Positions 1 through 7,611 of a DNA stretch of 12,597 nucleotides are shown piece by piece. Source of the stretch: Lachnospiraceae bacterium (GTDB taxonomy: Bacteria > Bacillota > Clostridia > Lachnospirales > Lachnospiraceae); the NCBI GenBank assembly GCA_024684155.1, contig JAIKXK010000092.1, positions 1 through 12,597 of the forward strand, read 5' to 3'. A program made the translations under genes and the position numbers. Numbering within the stretch: position 1 is the first letter of the stretch; every line of letters starts with the position of its first letter. The notes beneath the pieces are model-generated. The model had not been told where the DNA came from and made no database searches. It worked only from the letters and a program-made list of their open reading frames with translations.

Positions 1-2
1 TA

Positions 3-197
3 AAGGGTATGATCCGTTTAAAACAGGACGAGGTATTAAAACTTTATGTTGAACCACATTTCCAGGGAGAGAATATTGGTAGTACATTATTGAATTTTGC
101 TGTTTCTGATAAAGGCGCAAATTGGCTCTGGGTTCTGGGACAGAACGAGCGAGGCATAGAGTTTTATAAGAAAGTATTTCCCTTTTGGGAATTTTAA
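3..197 (+). CDS. GNAT-family N-acetyltransferase, C-terminal fragment (5' end outside window)
   Basis: The reading frame is open to the left edge, so the gene begins upstream and the ATG at 9 is probably internal. About 64 residues are visible. They hold the C-terminal part of a GNAT fold: a beta strand (LKLYVEPHF), the acetyl-CoA pyrophosphate-binding motif in the Q-G-x-x-I-G form (QGENIG) followed by a helix, then the strand LWVLGQN and the NERGIEFYKK helix that usually precedes the last beta strands. GNAT proteins transfer an acetyl group from acetyl-CoA to an amine; the substrate cannot be told here. The protein stops 7 residues after FYKK, where family members usually continue with a GF turn and one or two more strands, so the C-terminus looks shortened or altered. 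A REP-like hairpin begins 14 bases after the stop. The family call is good; whether the gene is functional is unclear. Confidence 0.7.
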   Translation, partial: KGMIRLKQDEVLKLYVEPHFQGENIGSTLLNFAVSDKGANWLWVLGQNERGIEFYKKVFPFWEF

Positions 198-211
198 ATA
201 ATTGCATTTAG

Positions 212-241
212 AGGGATGGTGAAGACAAAAGAACCGTCCCT
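212..241. repeat. REP-like imperfect palindrome (hairpin) upstream of the M24 peptidase gene
   Basis: Two 9-base arms, AGGGATGGT (212-220) and ACCGTCCCT (233-241), pair fully with one G-T wobble around a 12-base loop, GAAGACAAAAGA. From memory, the minus-strand reading AGGGACGGTTCTTTTGTC resembles a short dispersed motif seen in many intergenic regions of Firmicutes, in some cases near REP-associated IS200-type transposases. That resemblance could not be checked here. The hairpin is clear; its nature as a genome-wide repeat is inferred. No T-tract follows the right arm, so it is not a typical terminator. It ends just before the ribosome binding site of the next gene. Confidence 0.55.
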
Positions 242-245
242 AGAA

Positions 246-252
246 AGAAGGA
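246..252 (+). promoter_or_regulatory. Ribosome binding site fixing the peptidase start at 258
   Basis: AGAAGGA lies 5 bases before the ATG at 258. It supports that start over the in-frame ATG at 216, which has no Shine-Dalgarno sequence and would put 14 residues inside the repeat hairpin. Confidence 0.7.
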
Positions 253-257
253 ACGTT

Positions 258-2048
258 ATGAAAGCAACAAAAACAAGACTGGATAATCTCAGACAGATTA
301 TGAAAAAGAACAAGGTGGATATGTATCTTATTCCTATGTCTGATTTTCATTCTTCTGAATACGTAGGAGATTATTTTAAAGAAATTGAGTATCTTACAGG
401 TTTTACAGGAACCAATGCTACGGTTGTAGTAACAGAGAAAACTTCTGGCCTATGGACAGATGGCAGATATTTTATTCAGGCAAAAAGAGAATTAAAAGGT
501 AGTGGCACAACACTATTTGAAATGGGAGAAGAAGGAGTCCCTACGGTAGAAGAATTTATTCGCAAGAATTTAAAGAAGGGACAGACGCTTGGATATGATG
601 GCAGGGTCTTTTCTTTAAAACAACACAGAAGTTATGAAACTATTGCAAAGGCAAATGAGGCTAAGGTTTCTGTGAAGAAGAATTTATTAGACCAGATTTG
701 GGGAAGTAGACCAGCGCTTCCTAAGACAAAACTTTGGGAGTTAAAGAAAAAATATGCTGGAGTTACCTGCGAAGAAAAAATCTCTGCTTTAAGAGAAGAA
801 ATGAAAAAGCAGGGTGCAAAGGCACATTTGTTAACATCTCTTTATGATATTGCCTGGGTTTTAAATCTACGTGCAGATGATATTGCATCTGTTCCAGTAT
901 TTATGTCTTATTTTTATCTAAAAGAAAAGAGTGCGGTGCTCTATGTTTCTTTAGAAGCAATCGATGATACTATAAAAGCTTACTTAGATAAAAACCAAAT
1001 AGAAGTGCGGGAATATGATGATATCTATAAGGATTTGAAAAATGAAAGCGTGGTAAGCGTGTTAATAGATCCAGATATTGTAAATGTGGCTTTGGTAAAG
1101 AGTTTCCCTAAAAAAACCGTATTTATAGAAGCTCCAAACCCAACAGAGCTTTCTCGTTCTACTAAAAATAAAATCGAGATTAAAAATACTAAAGAAGCCC
1201 ATATCAAAGATGGTGTCGCAGTAACAAAGTTTATTTACTGGTTAAAGCAGCATATTGGAAAAGAGGAAATTACAGAAATGTATGCCTCTGATGTGCTTTT
1301 AAATTTCCGTAAGGAACAGGAGCATTTCTTAGATGTTTCCTTTGATACCATTGCAGCTTATGGACCAAATGCAGCTATGATGCATTATACCGCCACAAAG
1401 GACAATAATGCCGTGTTAAAGCCAAAGAGCTTTTTACTTGTAGATTCAGGCGGACATTATTTAGAGGGTACCACAGATATTACAAGAACCATTGCTCTTG
1501 GAAAGCTTACAAAAGAAGAAAAGCATGCCTTTACCTTAGTAGTTCGATCTAATATGAGATTACAGGACGCTCACTTCCCAGTAGGATGTATTGGAGCAAA
1601 TTTAGATATTTTAGCCCGAGGACCAGTTTGGGACGAGGGATTAGATTATCGTTGTGGTACAGGCCATGGTGTTGGACACATTTTAAATGTTCATGAAGGT
1701 CCTCAATCCTTTCGATGGAGAGTTCCTGATAAGGGAAAAGTATGGGAACTTCGTCCCGGTATGATTACTACAGATGAACCTGGATTATATGTAGAAGACG
1801 GCTATGGAATCCGTATTGAAAACGAGCTGTTATGCGTTTTGGATCAAAAGACAGAATATGGGCAGTTTTTAAAATTTGAACAGTTAACTTATGCACCAAT
1901 TGAAAGGGATGCCATTAATCCAGATGAATTAACTCATTTAGAGAGAAAAGCATTAAACGATTATCATGCTGCTGTATATGAAAAGATTTCTCCTTACTTA
2001 ACAAAGGAAGAAGCACAGTGGTTAAAGGAAGTTACTCAACCAATCTAA
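258..2048 (+). CDS. Xaa-Pro aminopeptidase, M24 family (aminopeptidase P, three-domain type)
   Basis: This 596-residue cytosolic metallopeptidase removes an N-terminal residue preceding proline. Two creatinase-like N-terminal domains (roughly residues 1-130 and 145-305) precede a pita-bread M24 catalytic domain (about 310-530) and a short M24 C-terminal tail. All five dimetal ligands are present: D396 (VDSGG), D407 (TTDITRT), H470 (GTGHGVGH), E507 (TDEPGLY) and E521 (RIENE). Their spacings (11, 63, 37, 14) match the long eukaryote-like aminopeptidase P such as human XPNPEP1, so it belongs to this ~600-residue form and not to the shorter bacterial PepP. The start at 258 is chosen on its ribosome binding site. 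polA begins 23 bases after the stop, so co-transcription is likely. The promoter is not evident and may lie in or before the acetyltransferase fragment. The family call is very firm; the physiological peptides are unknown. Confidence 0.95.
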   Translation: MKATKTRLDNLRQIMKKNKVDMYLIPMSDFHSSEYVGDYFKEIEYLTGFTGTNATVVVTEKTSGLWTDGRYFIQAKRELKGSGTTLFEMGEEGVPTVEEFIRKNLKKGQTLGYDGRVFSLKQHRSYETIAKANEAKVSVKKNLLDQIWGSRPALPKTKLWELKKKYAGVTCEEKISALREEMKKQGAKAHLLTSLYDIAWVLNLRADDIASVPVFMSYFYLKEKSAVLYVSLEAIDDTIKAYLDKNQIEVREYDDIYKDLKNESVVSVLIDPDIVNVALVKSFPKKTVFIEAPNPTELSRSTKNKIEIKNTKEAHIKDGVAVTKFIYWLKQHIGKEEITEMYASDVLLNFRKEQEHFLDVSFDTIAAYGPNAAMMHYTATKDNNAVLKPKSFLLVDSGGHYLEGTTDITRTIALGKLTKEEKHAFTLVVRSNMRLQDAHFPVGCIGANLDILARGPVWDEGLDYRCGTGHGVGHILNVHEGPQSFRWRVPDKGKVWELRPGMITTDEPGLYVEDGYGIRIENELLCVLDQKTEYGQFLKFEQLTYAPIERDAINPDELTHLERKALNDYHAAVYEKISPYLTKEEAQWLKEVTQPI

Positions 2049-2071
2049 TTATAAAATAAGGATTTAATTTT

Positions 2072-4768
2072 ATGTACGAGAATAAGAAATTACTTTTAAT
2101 AGACGGACACAGTATTTTGAATAGAGCTTTTTATGGTGTTCCGGATTTAACCAATGGGGCGGGGGTTCATACCAATGCAGTGTATGGATTTTTAAATATC
2201 ATGTTTAAGTTGATGGAAACAGAAAATCCAGATTATTTAATGGTGGCTTTTGATCGCTCTGAACCAACCTTTCGCCATAAGAAATTCTCGGACTATAAAG
2301 GTACCAGAAAGCCTATGCTTCCAGAGTTAAAACAGCAGGTTCCAATGATTCAACAATTATTATCTGCAATGACCATTCCTGTCCTTTCGAAAGCAGGATG
2401 GGAAGCAGATGATATTTTGGGCACCATTGCCTTTAAAGCGCAAAATGATGGAATGAAGGTGACCATTGTATCTGGAGATCGTGATTTACTACAGCTTTGT
2501 ACCGATAATATTAAAATTGCACTTCCTAGAACGAAAAAGACAGGGACGGAAGTGGAGCATTATTTTGCGAAGGATTTTATAGAAAAGACAGGAGTAACTC
2601 CAACAGAGTTTATAGATGTAAAAGCTCTTATGGGAGATTCTTCGGATAATATTCCAGGTGTTCCAGGCATTGGCGAAAAGACAGCCTATGCTTTAATACA
2701 AAAATACCATAATATTGATGCAGTACATGAGGATGCAGAAAATGTAAAACCTCCAAGAGCATCAAAAAATATTGTGGAGTTTTGGGAACAGGCAAAAGAA
2801 AGCAAGTGGCTGGCAACAATCTCTCTAGAGGCAGATATTGAATTTAATTTTAACAACGCTACTCTGGATGATATTTATACGGAAGAGGCCTATCTGCTTT
2901 GCAAGGAGTGGGAGCTTAAAAATATATTAAGCCGCTTTGATGCAAAGGGACCAAATAATGAGGATGTAGAAAAGAATTTTCATATAGTATCTTCTGGAAG
3001 TGAAGTATCTAATGTGTTTGAAACTCTTTTAAATGATCAGGTTGGTTGCAGTGTATCCTTTGATGAGAAAGATAATGTACTTGGATTTTCATTTAGTAAT
3101 GGAGATAATTCCTATTTCTTCACCAAAGAAGCTATGGAGGAGTGCCTTATTCAGGTAGAATTTCAAAAGGTAAATCACAGGAACTTTAAACTCTATATCA
3201 CAGATATTAAATCCACATTTACCAAACTGAACTATACAAAATCTCCATTGGGAAAAGAGCTATTAGACTTTTTCCTGACCCATAGGAAGATTTGTGGAGT
3301 GGATGGTTTTTACGATAGTGCTCTTGCAGCTTATTTGATAAATCCATTAATATCTTCCTATCCAACAGAGGCTCTTGCAAAAGAATATATGGGAATTTTG
3401 ATTCCGACCTTTACTGATAAGTTTGGAAAAGAAAAAGCATCTGCAGTATATGTTTCTTCCAGAGAGGAATTAGGAAAACTGTTTTGCTATGATTCCTATG
3501 TCGCCTGCAAATCATCTGATAAATTAAATGAAAATTTAACAGAAATGGAAATGATGGATTTATTCCTTCAATTAGAAATGCCATTATTATTTACCTTATA
3601 TGATATGGAACGAGAAGGTATTATTTGCAATCGAAGTGAATTAGAGGATTATGGCAAAACTCTAAAAGAAGGAATTGATAAGTTAGAGGCATCTATTTAT
3701 GAAGCCTGTGGAGAAGAGTTTAATATTAATTCTCCCAAACAGCTTGGTGTAATTCTATTTGAAAAATTAGGCTTTGAAGGTGGAAAGAAAACAAAAACCG
3801 GATATTCAACAGCTGCAGATGTATTAGAAAAATTAGCACCTAAGTATCCTGTGATTCATGATATTTTAGAATATCGTACTCTTTCTAAATTAAAATCCAC
3901 CTATGCAGATGGATTGGATAAGTGCATTGAAGATGACGGAAGAATACATACTACTTTCCAACAAATGGTAACTGCTACGGGAAGACTTTCCAGTACTGAA
4001 CCAAATCTTCAAAATATCCCTATGAGATTAGAACTAGGGAAGATGATTCGAAAGGTCTTTTATCCAAAAGAAGGATTTGTGTTTGTGGATGCCGATTATT
4101 CACAAATAGAACTTCGGGTATTGGCCCATATGTCTGGAGATGAAAACTTAATTCAGGCCTATAAAGAAAACAAGGATATTCATAGAGCGACTGCATCATT
4201 GGTATTCCATACTCCTTTTGAAGAGGTGACAGAGTTACAAAGAAGTAATGCAAAAGCGGTTAACTTTGGTATTGTGTATGGTATTTCTTCCTTTGGCTTA
4301 GGTCAGGATTTGAATATCTCCAGAAAAGATGCGCAAAAATATATTGACGATTACTATAGGGCTTATCCAAAGCTAAAAATCTTTTTAGATAAATTGGTTG
4401 CGGAGGCTAAGGATATAGGATATTGTAAAACTATAAAGAATCGTCGCAGACCGGTACCAGAAATATCATCTGGTAACTTTATGCAAAGAGGTTTTGGAGA
4501 GCGAATTGCAATGAATTCTCCAATTCAAGGTAGTGCGGCAGATATTATTAAAATTGCTATGCTTCGAGTACATGATCGTCTGCTTGAAGAAAATTTAGAG
4601 TCACGGTTGATTTTGCAGGTACATGATGAATTGTTAATTGAAGCAAAGATGGATGAACTAGAGAAGGTTCATCAGATTCTTGAGGAAGAGATGCATGGAG
4701 CAATGGATCTTTTAGTTCCGCTTGAAATTGATATGCATGATGGAAACACCTGGTACGACGCGAAATAA
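2072..4768 (+). CDS. polA: DNA polymerase I
   Basis: This 898-residue enzyme fills gaps and removes RNA primers during replication and repair. The N-terminal 5' nuclease domain (about 1-290) shows LLIDGHS, FDRSEPTFRH, GWEADDILG, SGDRDLLQL and the helix-hairpin-helix segment GDSSDNIPGVPGIGEK. The central exonuclease-like domain (about 310-490) lacks the proofreading residues: the Exo I position reads D331-E-K instead of D-x-E, and no Y-x-x-x-D Exo III motif is seen near 473-480. The polymerase domain (about 500-898) is intact: TATGRLSS, motif A DADYSQIELR with catalytic D675, motif B with R724 and K728, and motif C VHDE with D852. AAGGA lies 9 bases before the ATG. Length and layout match PolA of Bacillus and Clostridia, where loss of proofreading is common. 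It is the second gene of a tight three-gene run. Confidence 0.98.
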   Translation: MYENKKLLLIDGHSILNRAFYGVPDLTNGAGVHTNAVYGFLNIMFKLMETENPDYLMVAFDRSEPTFRHKKFSDYKGTRKPMLPELKQQVPMIQQLLSAMTIPVLSKAGWEADDILGTIAFKAQNDGMKVTIVSGDRDLLQLCTDNIKIALPRTKKTGTEVEHYFAKDFIEKTGVTPTEFIDVKALMGDSSDNIPGVPGIGEKTAYALIQKYHNIDAVHEDAENVKPPRASKNIVEFWEQAKESKWLATISLEADIEFNFNNATLDDIYTEEAYLLCKEWELKNILSRFDAKGPNNEDVEKNFHIVSSGSEVSNVFETLLNDQVGCSVSFDEKDNVLGFSFSNGDNSYFFTKEAMEECLIQVEFQKVNHRNFKLYITDIKSTFTKLNYTKSPLGKELLDFFLTHRKICGVDGFYDSALAAYLINPLISSYPTEALAKEYMGILIPTFTDKFGKEKASAVYVSSREELGKLFCYDSYVACKSSDKLNENLTEMEMMDLFLQLEMPLLFTLYDMEREGIICNRSELEDYGKTLKEGIDKLEASIYEACGEEFNINSPKQLGVILFEKLGFEGGKKTKTGYSTAADVLEKLAPKYPVIHDILEYRTLSKLKSTYADGLDKCIEDDGRIHTTFQQMVTATGRLSSTEPNLQNIPMRLELGKMIRKVFYPKEGFVFVDADYSQIELRVLAHMSGDENLIQAYKENKDIHRATASLVFHTPFEEVTELQRSNAKAVNFGIVYGISSFGLGQDLNISRKDAQKYIDDYYRAYPKLKIFLDKLVAEAKDIGYCKTIKNRRRPVPEISSGNFMQRGFGERIAMNSPIQGSAADIIKIAMLRVHDRLLEENLESRLILQVHDELLIEAKMDELEKVHQILEEEMHGAMDLLVPLEIDMHDGNTWYDAK

Positions 4769-4772
4769 ATTC

Positions 4773-4778
4773 GGGAGG
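4773..4778 (+). promoter_or_regulatory. Ribosome binding site fixing the diguanylate cyclase start at 4785
   Basis: GGGAGG lies 6 bases before the ATG at 4785. The longer in-frame start at 4722 would overlap polA by 47 bases, has no good ribosome binding site, and adds a hydrophilic, unconserved-looking 21-residue stretch. Confidence 0.8.
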
Positions 4779-4784
4779 TTTCTA

Positions 4785-5906
4785 ATGAAAAGAACGGGGA
4801 GAACAAGAGATGTATTTCAAAGTTTACGAAACTATGATTGGGAGGAAAACTTTGAATTAAACAAAGAGTCTGTGTATTACGAAAATACAGGACTTGCGTT
4901 AAATGGCAGCTTTATTATGGGTGTGGTATTAATTATTAGTGCTGTTCTTAATTTTGTGTTAGATACAGATTTAATTATAAAATATTACGCAGCAGCCATA
5001 CCATATTTGGTTCTTATTTTTGGTGTAAGCTATTATTATATGGAGTATAAGCCAGTAAGGTTTATAGGGAAATATATTGCCTATATCTTTTCCTTTTTTG
5101 CATTGGTCTTTAGTATTACGGTACATATAAATATAGATAGTATTGGTGGACAGAATTATTATCCGTTATTTATATACGTTATTCTATTTCCGGTACTTAT
5201 TATAGATAAACCCATACCAAAACTTATTTTTTCTATTGTGGTAACAACTTCTTGTGTGTCTTATATTGTAATGACATGTGGGAAACTGAGTCATTGGTCC
5301 ATTATTTTAATTTCAGATATTATTATTGCAGCAGTAACAGCCTATTTCTTTGGCTGTTATACCACATGGCAAAAGCTGATGGCTTTCACAAGAGTTCGTC
5401 AGGAGGATTATATTTCGAGACATGATGCGGCTACCGGACTTCGTAATCGTAGAAACTTTTTCCTGGATTTTGCGCGTTATGAAAATGAAGGCGGTGTCAG
5501 TGGTGTTATTGTTATTGATATTAATGATTTTAAACATATCAATGATACCTATGGTCACTTAGTTGGTGATGACGCTATTTTACATGTTGCGAACATACTA
5601 AAAGAGGCTGGTGAAGAACATTTAGTTCATTTCTATCGCTATGGTGGAGATGAGTTTGTAGGGATTATTTCAAAAAACTGTACCTGTACAGTTCTTGATA
5701 TAGCAGAAAGAGTCCAAAAGACAGTGGATAATACGCCGTTATGCATTATTGGAAGTGGAGAACTAAAACTTTCTATTAGTGTAGGTGGTGCGATTAATCA
5801 TAACAATGAGGATGTAGAAGCTCTTTTAAAACGTGCGGATGAAAATATGTATCAGGATAAGATGCGAATTAAGGCGGAAAGAGCAAAAAAAGAAGAATAT
5901 AAATAA
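4785..5906 (+). CDS. Membrane-bound diguanylate cyclase (GGDEF domain)
   Basis: This 373-residue protein should make cyclic di-GMP from two GTP at the inner face of the membrane. A cytoplasmic N-terminus of about 38 residues is followed by six predicted membrane helices (about 39-59, 65-85, 95-115, 126-139, 145-165, 170-191) and a GGDEF domain (about 205-365). The domain has DAATGLRNRR (214-223), the metal/GTP segment VIDINDFKHIND and an intact signature RYGGDEF (G287-F291), so activity is expected. The R-x-x-D inhibitory site, which normally lies five residues before the signature, is absent (E-H-L-V occupies the position), so classical product inhibition is unlikely. No PAS, GAF or EAL domain is seen. 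The membrane part does not match a sensor family I can name. It starts 16 bases after polA and ends at a strong terminator, so it is probably the last gene of the peptidase-polA operon. Confidence 0.93.
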   Translation: MKRTGRTRDVFQSLRNYDWEENFELNKESVYYENTGLALNGSFIMGVVLIISAVLNFVLDTDLIIKYYAAAIPYLVLIFGVSYYYMEYKPVRFIGKYIAYIFSFFALVFSITVHINIDSIGGQNYYPLFIYVILFPVLIIDKPIPKLIFSIVVTTSCVSYIVMTCGKLSHWSIILISDIIIAAVTAYFFGCYTTWQKLMAFTRVRQEDYISRHDAATGLRNRRNFFLDFARYENEGGVSGVIVIDINDFKHINDTYGHLVGDDAILHVANILKEAGEEHLVHFYRYGGDEFVGIISKNCTCTVLDIAERVQKTVDNTPLCIIGSGELKLSISVGGAINHNNEDVEALLKRADENMYQDKMRIKAERAKKEEYK

Positions 5907-5911
5907 AGGTA

Positions 5912-5960
5912 AGCCTAAGGGATAAAGGTTTTTATAGGTTTTCTCCCTTAGGCTATTTTT
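5912..5960 (+). terminator. Intrinsic terminator after the diguanylate cyclase gene
   Basis: A perfect 11-base inverted repeat, AGCCTAAGGGA (5912-5922) and TCCCTTAGGCT (5944-5954), is separated by 21 bases and followed by a T-run (5956-5960). It begins 6 bases after the stop codon and closes the peptidase-polA-GGDEF unit. Confidence 0.9.
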
Positions 5961-5979
5961 ATGCTCAAATTTGCATAAA
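5958..5979. promoter_or_regulatory. Dyad symmetry, possible operator of the MFS gene
   Basis: Perfect 7-base arms TTTATGC (5958-5964) and GCATAAA (5973-5979) flank an 8-base AT-rich spacer. The centre lies about 63 bases before the inferred transcription start of the transporter gene, where an activator or repressor dimer could bind. It overlaps the T-run of the preceding terminator. No regulator gene is adjacent, and AT-rich dyads of this size can occur by chance. Confidence 0.35.
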
Positions 5980-6016
5980 TAATAATCGAAAATATGTAGG
6001 TGATAATATGGGGGAA

Positions 6017-6025
6017 TGATATAAT
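6017..6025 (+). promoter_or_regulatory. Extended -10 promoter of the MFS transporter gene
   Basis: TGATATAAT is a consensus -10 hexamer (TATAAT, 6020-6025) preceded by the extended TGn element. No convincing -35 hexamer is found 16-18 bases upstream. Transcription would begin near 6032, leaving a leader of about 30 bases. Confidence 0.75.
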
Positions 6026-6046
6026 TAATTTAGTCTTTTAATTAAT

Positions 6047-6055
6047 AAGGAGGGG
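6047..6055 (+). promoter_or_regulatory. Strong ribosome binding site for the TTG start at 6063
   Basis: AAGGAGGGG sits 7 bases before TTG. The first in-frame ATG lies well inside the first membrane helix, so TTG is the only plausible start. Confidence 0.85.
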
Positions 6056-6062
6056 TATTAAA

Positions 6063-7448
6063 TTGAAGGAGAAGGAAAAGAAAGAATTAGAACGATTAAA
6101 TAAACAGGCGGCCTTTCATGTTACCGCAGGATATTTAGGCTTTGCCATGGTGGTGTTAACCATTATTTATGTGGTAGATGAGATTACATCTAATATGAAT
6201 GCTGCAATGCAGCCCTATATTTTATTTGAATTATTTAACATTACATCCCGTGATGTAAATTCCTTAGAGTACAAAAATGCTATTAATGTGGTAGCACCTC
6301 TACAGGTAGCATCTACATTTTTACTTGTTGTGACACCATTTTATAAGGCGCTTTCTGATAAGTATGGACGTCGTATTTTTCTTATGATTAATACCGTAGG
6401 AATGGGACTTGGCATGTGCGTAGTAATGACTGCACCCAATGTTCCTGTGTATATTATTGGTATGCTTTGCATGCTCTTTTTTACACCAAACGATATGCAG
6501 GTGTTATATATTATGGAAACAGCACCAAAGGAAAAAAGAGCAACCTATAGCTTTATTGCAAAGGGAATTGCTTTAATTAGCGTTTCTTTGATTGGGGTAT
6601 TTTCTAAAATGTTTTTAGATGATGGTAATCCATCCAGCTGGAGAAGTGTGTATTTGATTCCAGTAATTGTTGCTTTGGTTGTAGGTGTAATTTCATATTT
6701 CCTTTTAAAGGAAACACCAGTCTTTGTGGAACAAAGAAGAAAATTCCTTACCATGACAGAGGAAGAAAAGAAGGCAAAGGAAGAAGAAAACAAAGAAAGC
6801 TCCACATCAGAAGAAGGTGGTGTGTTTAAAGCCATTAAGTTTATTTTTACCAATAAACAGCTTCGCTGGCTGTTTGTTGCAGGATTTATTTTCTTTGCAA
6901 CTACCTTTTATACCTCATACTATGCTACAGTTTTAGAAGGATCTATGTCTACAACGGATGTATCTGCTGTGCTTGTCATCTATCCTTTGTTTAATGGAAT
7001 TTTAACCATCTTAAGTGGATTCTTTTCTGATAAATTAGGAAGAAAAAGAGTGTGCTTGTTGCTTGGTTCTGTAGCATTAATTGGATTACTGGTCTTTGTA
7101 TTAGCCTGCCGTTTAGGCTGGGGTTCATTTGTGGCAGGATGTGCCTATGGATGTTCCATTGGTGGATTGTGGTCCATGTCGGATACCTTGATTTTAACCA
7201 TGCCAGCAGAGTCATCTCCATCAGGTATGCGATCATCTGTTATGGGAGTTATGTCTGTTTTAATCGGAGCAGGAAGCTTTATTGGTCAAATTATTTTCAT
7301 TGTTTGTCAAAACTTTGTATCTATGGATGTACTATTTTTAATTATTTGTGTACCATTTATGGCCTTATCTCTTCTCATTCTTATGACAAAGGTAAAAGAA
7401 ACAAGAGATGTGGACCTAGAGAAAGTTACTGCTGATACATTTAACTAA
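6063..7448 (+). CDS. Major facilitator superfamily (MFS) transporter
   Basis: This 461-residue integral membrane protein starts with TTG. Twelve membrane helices can be traced in two halves of six. Each half carries an MFS motif A loop between helices 2 and 3: SDKYGRR (D99-R104) in the first and SDKLGRKR (D323-R328) in the second. The segment KETPVFVEQRRKF after helix 6 resembles the PESPR/PETP-type motif of the sugar and organic-acid porter families. The loop between helices 6 and 7 (about 222-258) is highly charged and Lys/Glu-rich, as is usual for this cytoplasmic loop. Transport by ion symport or antiport is the family norm. The substrate cannot be inferred, because the gene stands alone with its own promoter and terminator and no catabolic or resistance gene is beside it. 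Codon use resembles its neighbours. Confidence 0.92.
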   Translation: MKEKEKKELERLNKQAAFHVTAGYLGFAMVVLTIIYVVDEITSNMNAAMQPYILFELFNITSRDVNSLEYKNAINVVAPLQVASTFLLVVTPFYKALSDKYGRRIFLMINTVGMGLGMCVVMTAPNVPVYIIGMLCMLFFTPNDMQVLYIMETAPKEKRATYSFIAKGIALISVSLIGVFSKMFLDDGNPSSWRSVYLIPVIVALVVGVISYFLLKETPVFVEQRRKFLTMTEEEKKAKEEENKESSTSEEGGVFKAIKFIFTNKQLRWLFVAGFIFFATTFYTSYYATVLEGSMSTTDVSAVLVIYPLFNGILTILSGFFSDKLGRKRVCLLLGSVALIGLLVFVLACRLGWGSFVAGCAYGCSIGGLWSMSDTLILTMPAESSPSGMRSSVMGVMSVLIGAGSFIGQIIFIVCQNFVSMDVLFLIICVPFMALSLLILMTKVKETRDVDLEKVTADTFN

Positions 7449-7468
7449 AAAATAAAAACAGGATTTTA

Positions 7469-7517
7469 AAGGGAATTGTGATTTGCTTTTGGCCAGTTGC
7501 AATTCCCTTCTTTTTTT
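7469..7517 (+). terminator. Intrinsic terminator after the MFS gene
   Basis: A perfect 10-base inverted repeat, AAGGGAATTG (7469-7478) and CAATTCCCTT (7500-7509), extendable inward by wobble pairs, is followed by C and seven T residues (7511-7517). Confidence 0.9.
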
Positions 7518-7546
7518 AGAAAAGAGTAGAAAGAAGGCGCTAGAAA

Positions 7547-7555
7547 TGGTATAAT
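7547..7555 (+). promoter_or_regulatory. Extended -10 promoter of coaE
   Basis: TGGTATAAT gives a consensus -10 (7550-7555) with the TGn extension and no clear -35. The expected start is near 7562, about 50 bases before coaE. It follows directly after the MFS terminator, so it should drive coaE and perhaps the two genes after it. Confidence 0.75.
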
Positions 7556-7611
7556 TTTCACGGTGTTATGGAGATTGCACCACAAGATATTGTAGATGTA
7601 GGAGCTTAGAA

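Noticed and set aside
178..191. TTCCC-TTTT-GGGAA hairpin followed by TTTTAAATAA, a possible terminator
   Set aside because: The stem is only 5 pairs and lies inside the acetyltransferase frame, too weak to call.
216..257. Upstream in-frame ATG for the M24 peptidase, adding 14 residues
   Set aside because: It has no ribosome binding site and the added codons lie inside the repeat hairpin; the ATG at 258 has AGAAGGA at good spacing.
4020..4253. Minus-strand open frame opposite polA (and similar frames opposite the other genes)
   Set aside because: All minus-strand frames lie opposite strong conserved genes, lack ribosome binding sites and show no recognisable motifs.
4722..4784. Longer start for the diguanylate cyclase overlapping the polA end
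   Set aside because: The overlap carries polA coding sequence and no Shine-Dalgarno; GGGAGG directly before 4785 decides the start.
6024..6046. ATTAATT/AATTAAT inverted repeat in the MFS leader
   Set aside because: Pure A/T arms beside a ribosome binding site are expected by chance in this composition.
7052..7435. 127-codon + strand frame inside the MFS gene
   Set aside because: It is an out-of-frame shadow of the transporter, with Cys/Trp-rich sequence unlike a real protein and no start signal.
7568..7609. 13-codon ORF (MEIAPQDIVDVGA) ending just before coaE
   Set aside because: It has no ribosome binding site, lies only about 6 bases from the inferred transcript start, and no runs of regulatory codons suggest attenuation.
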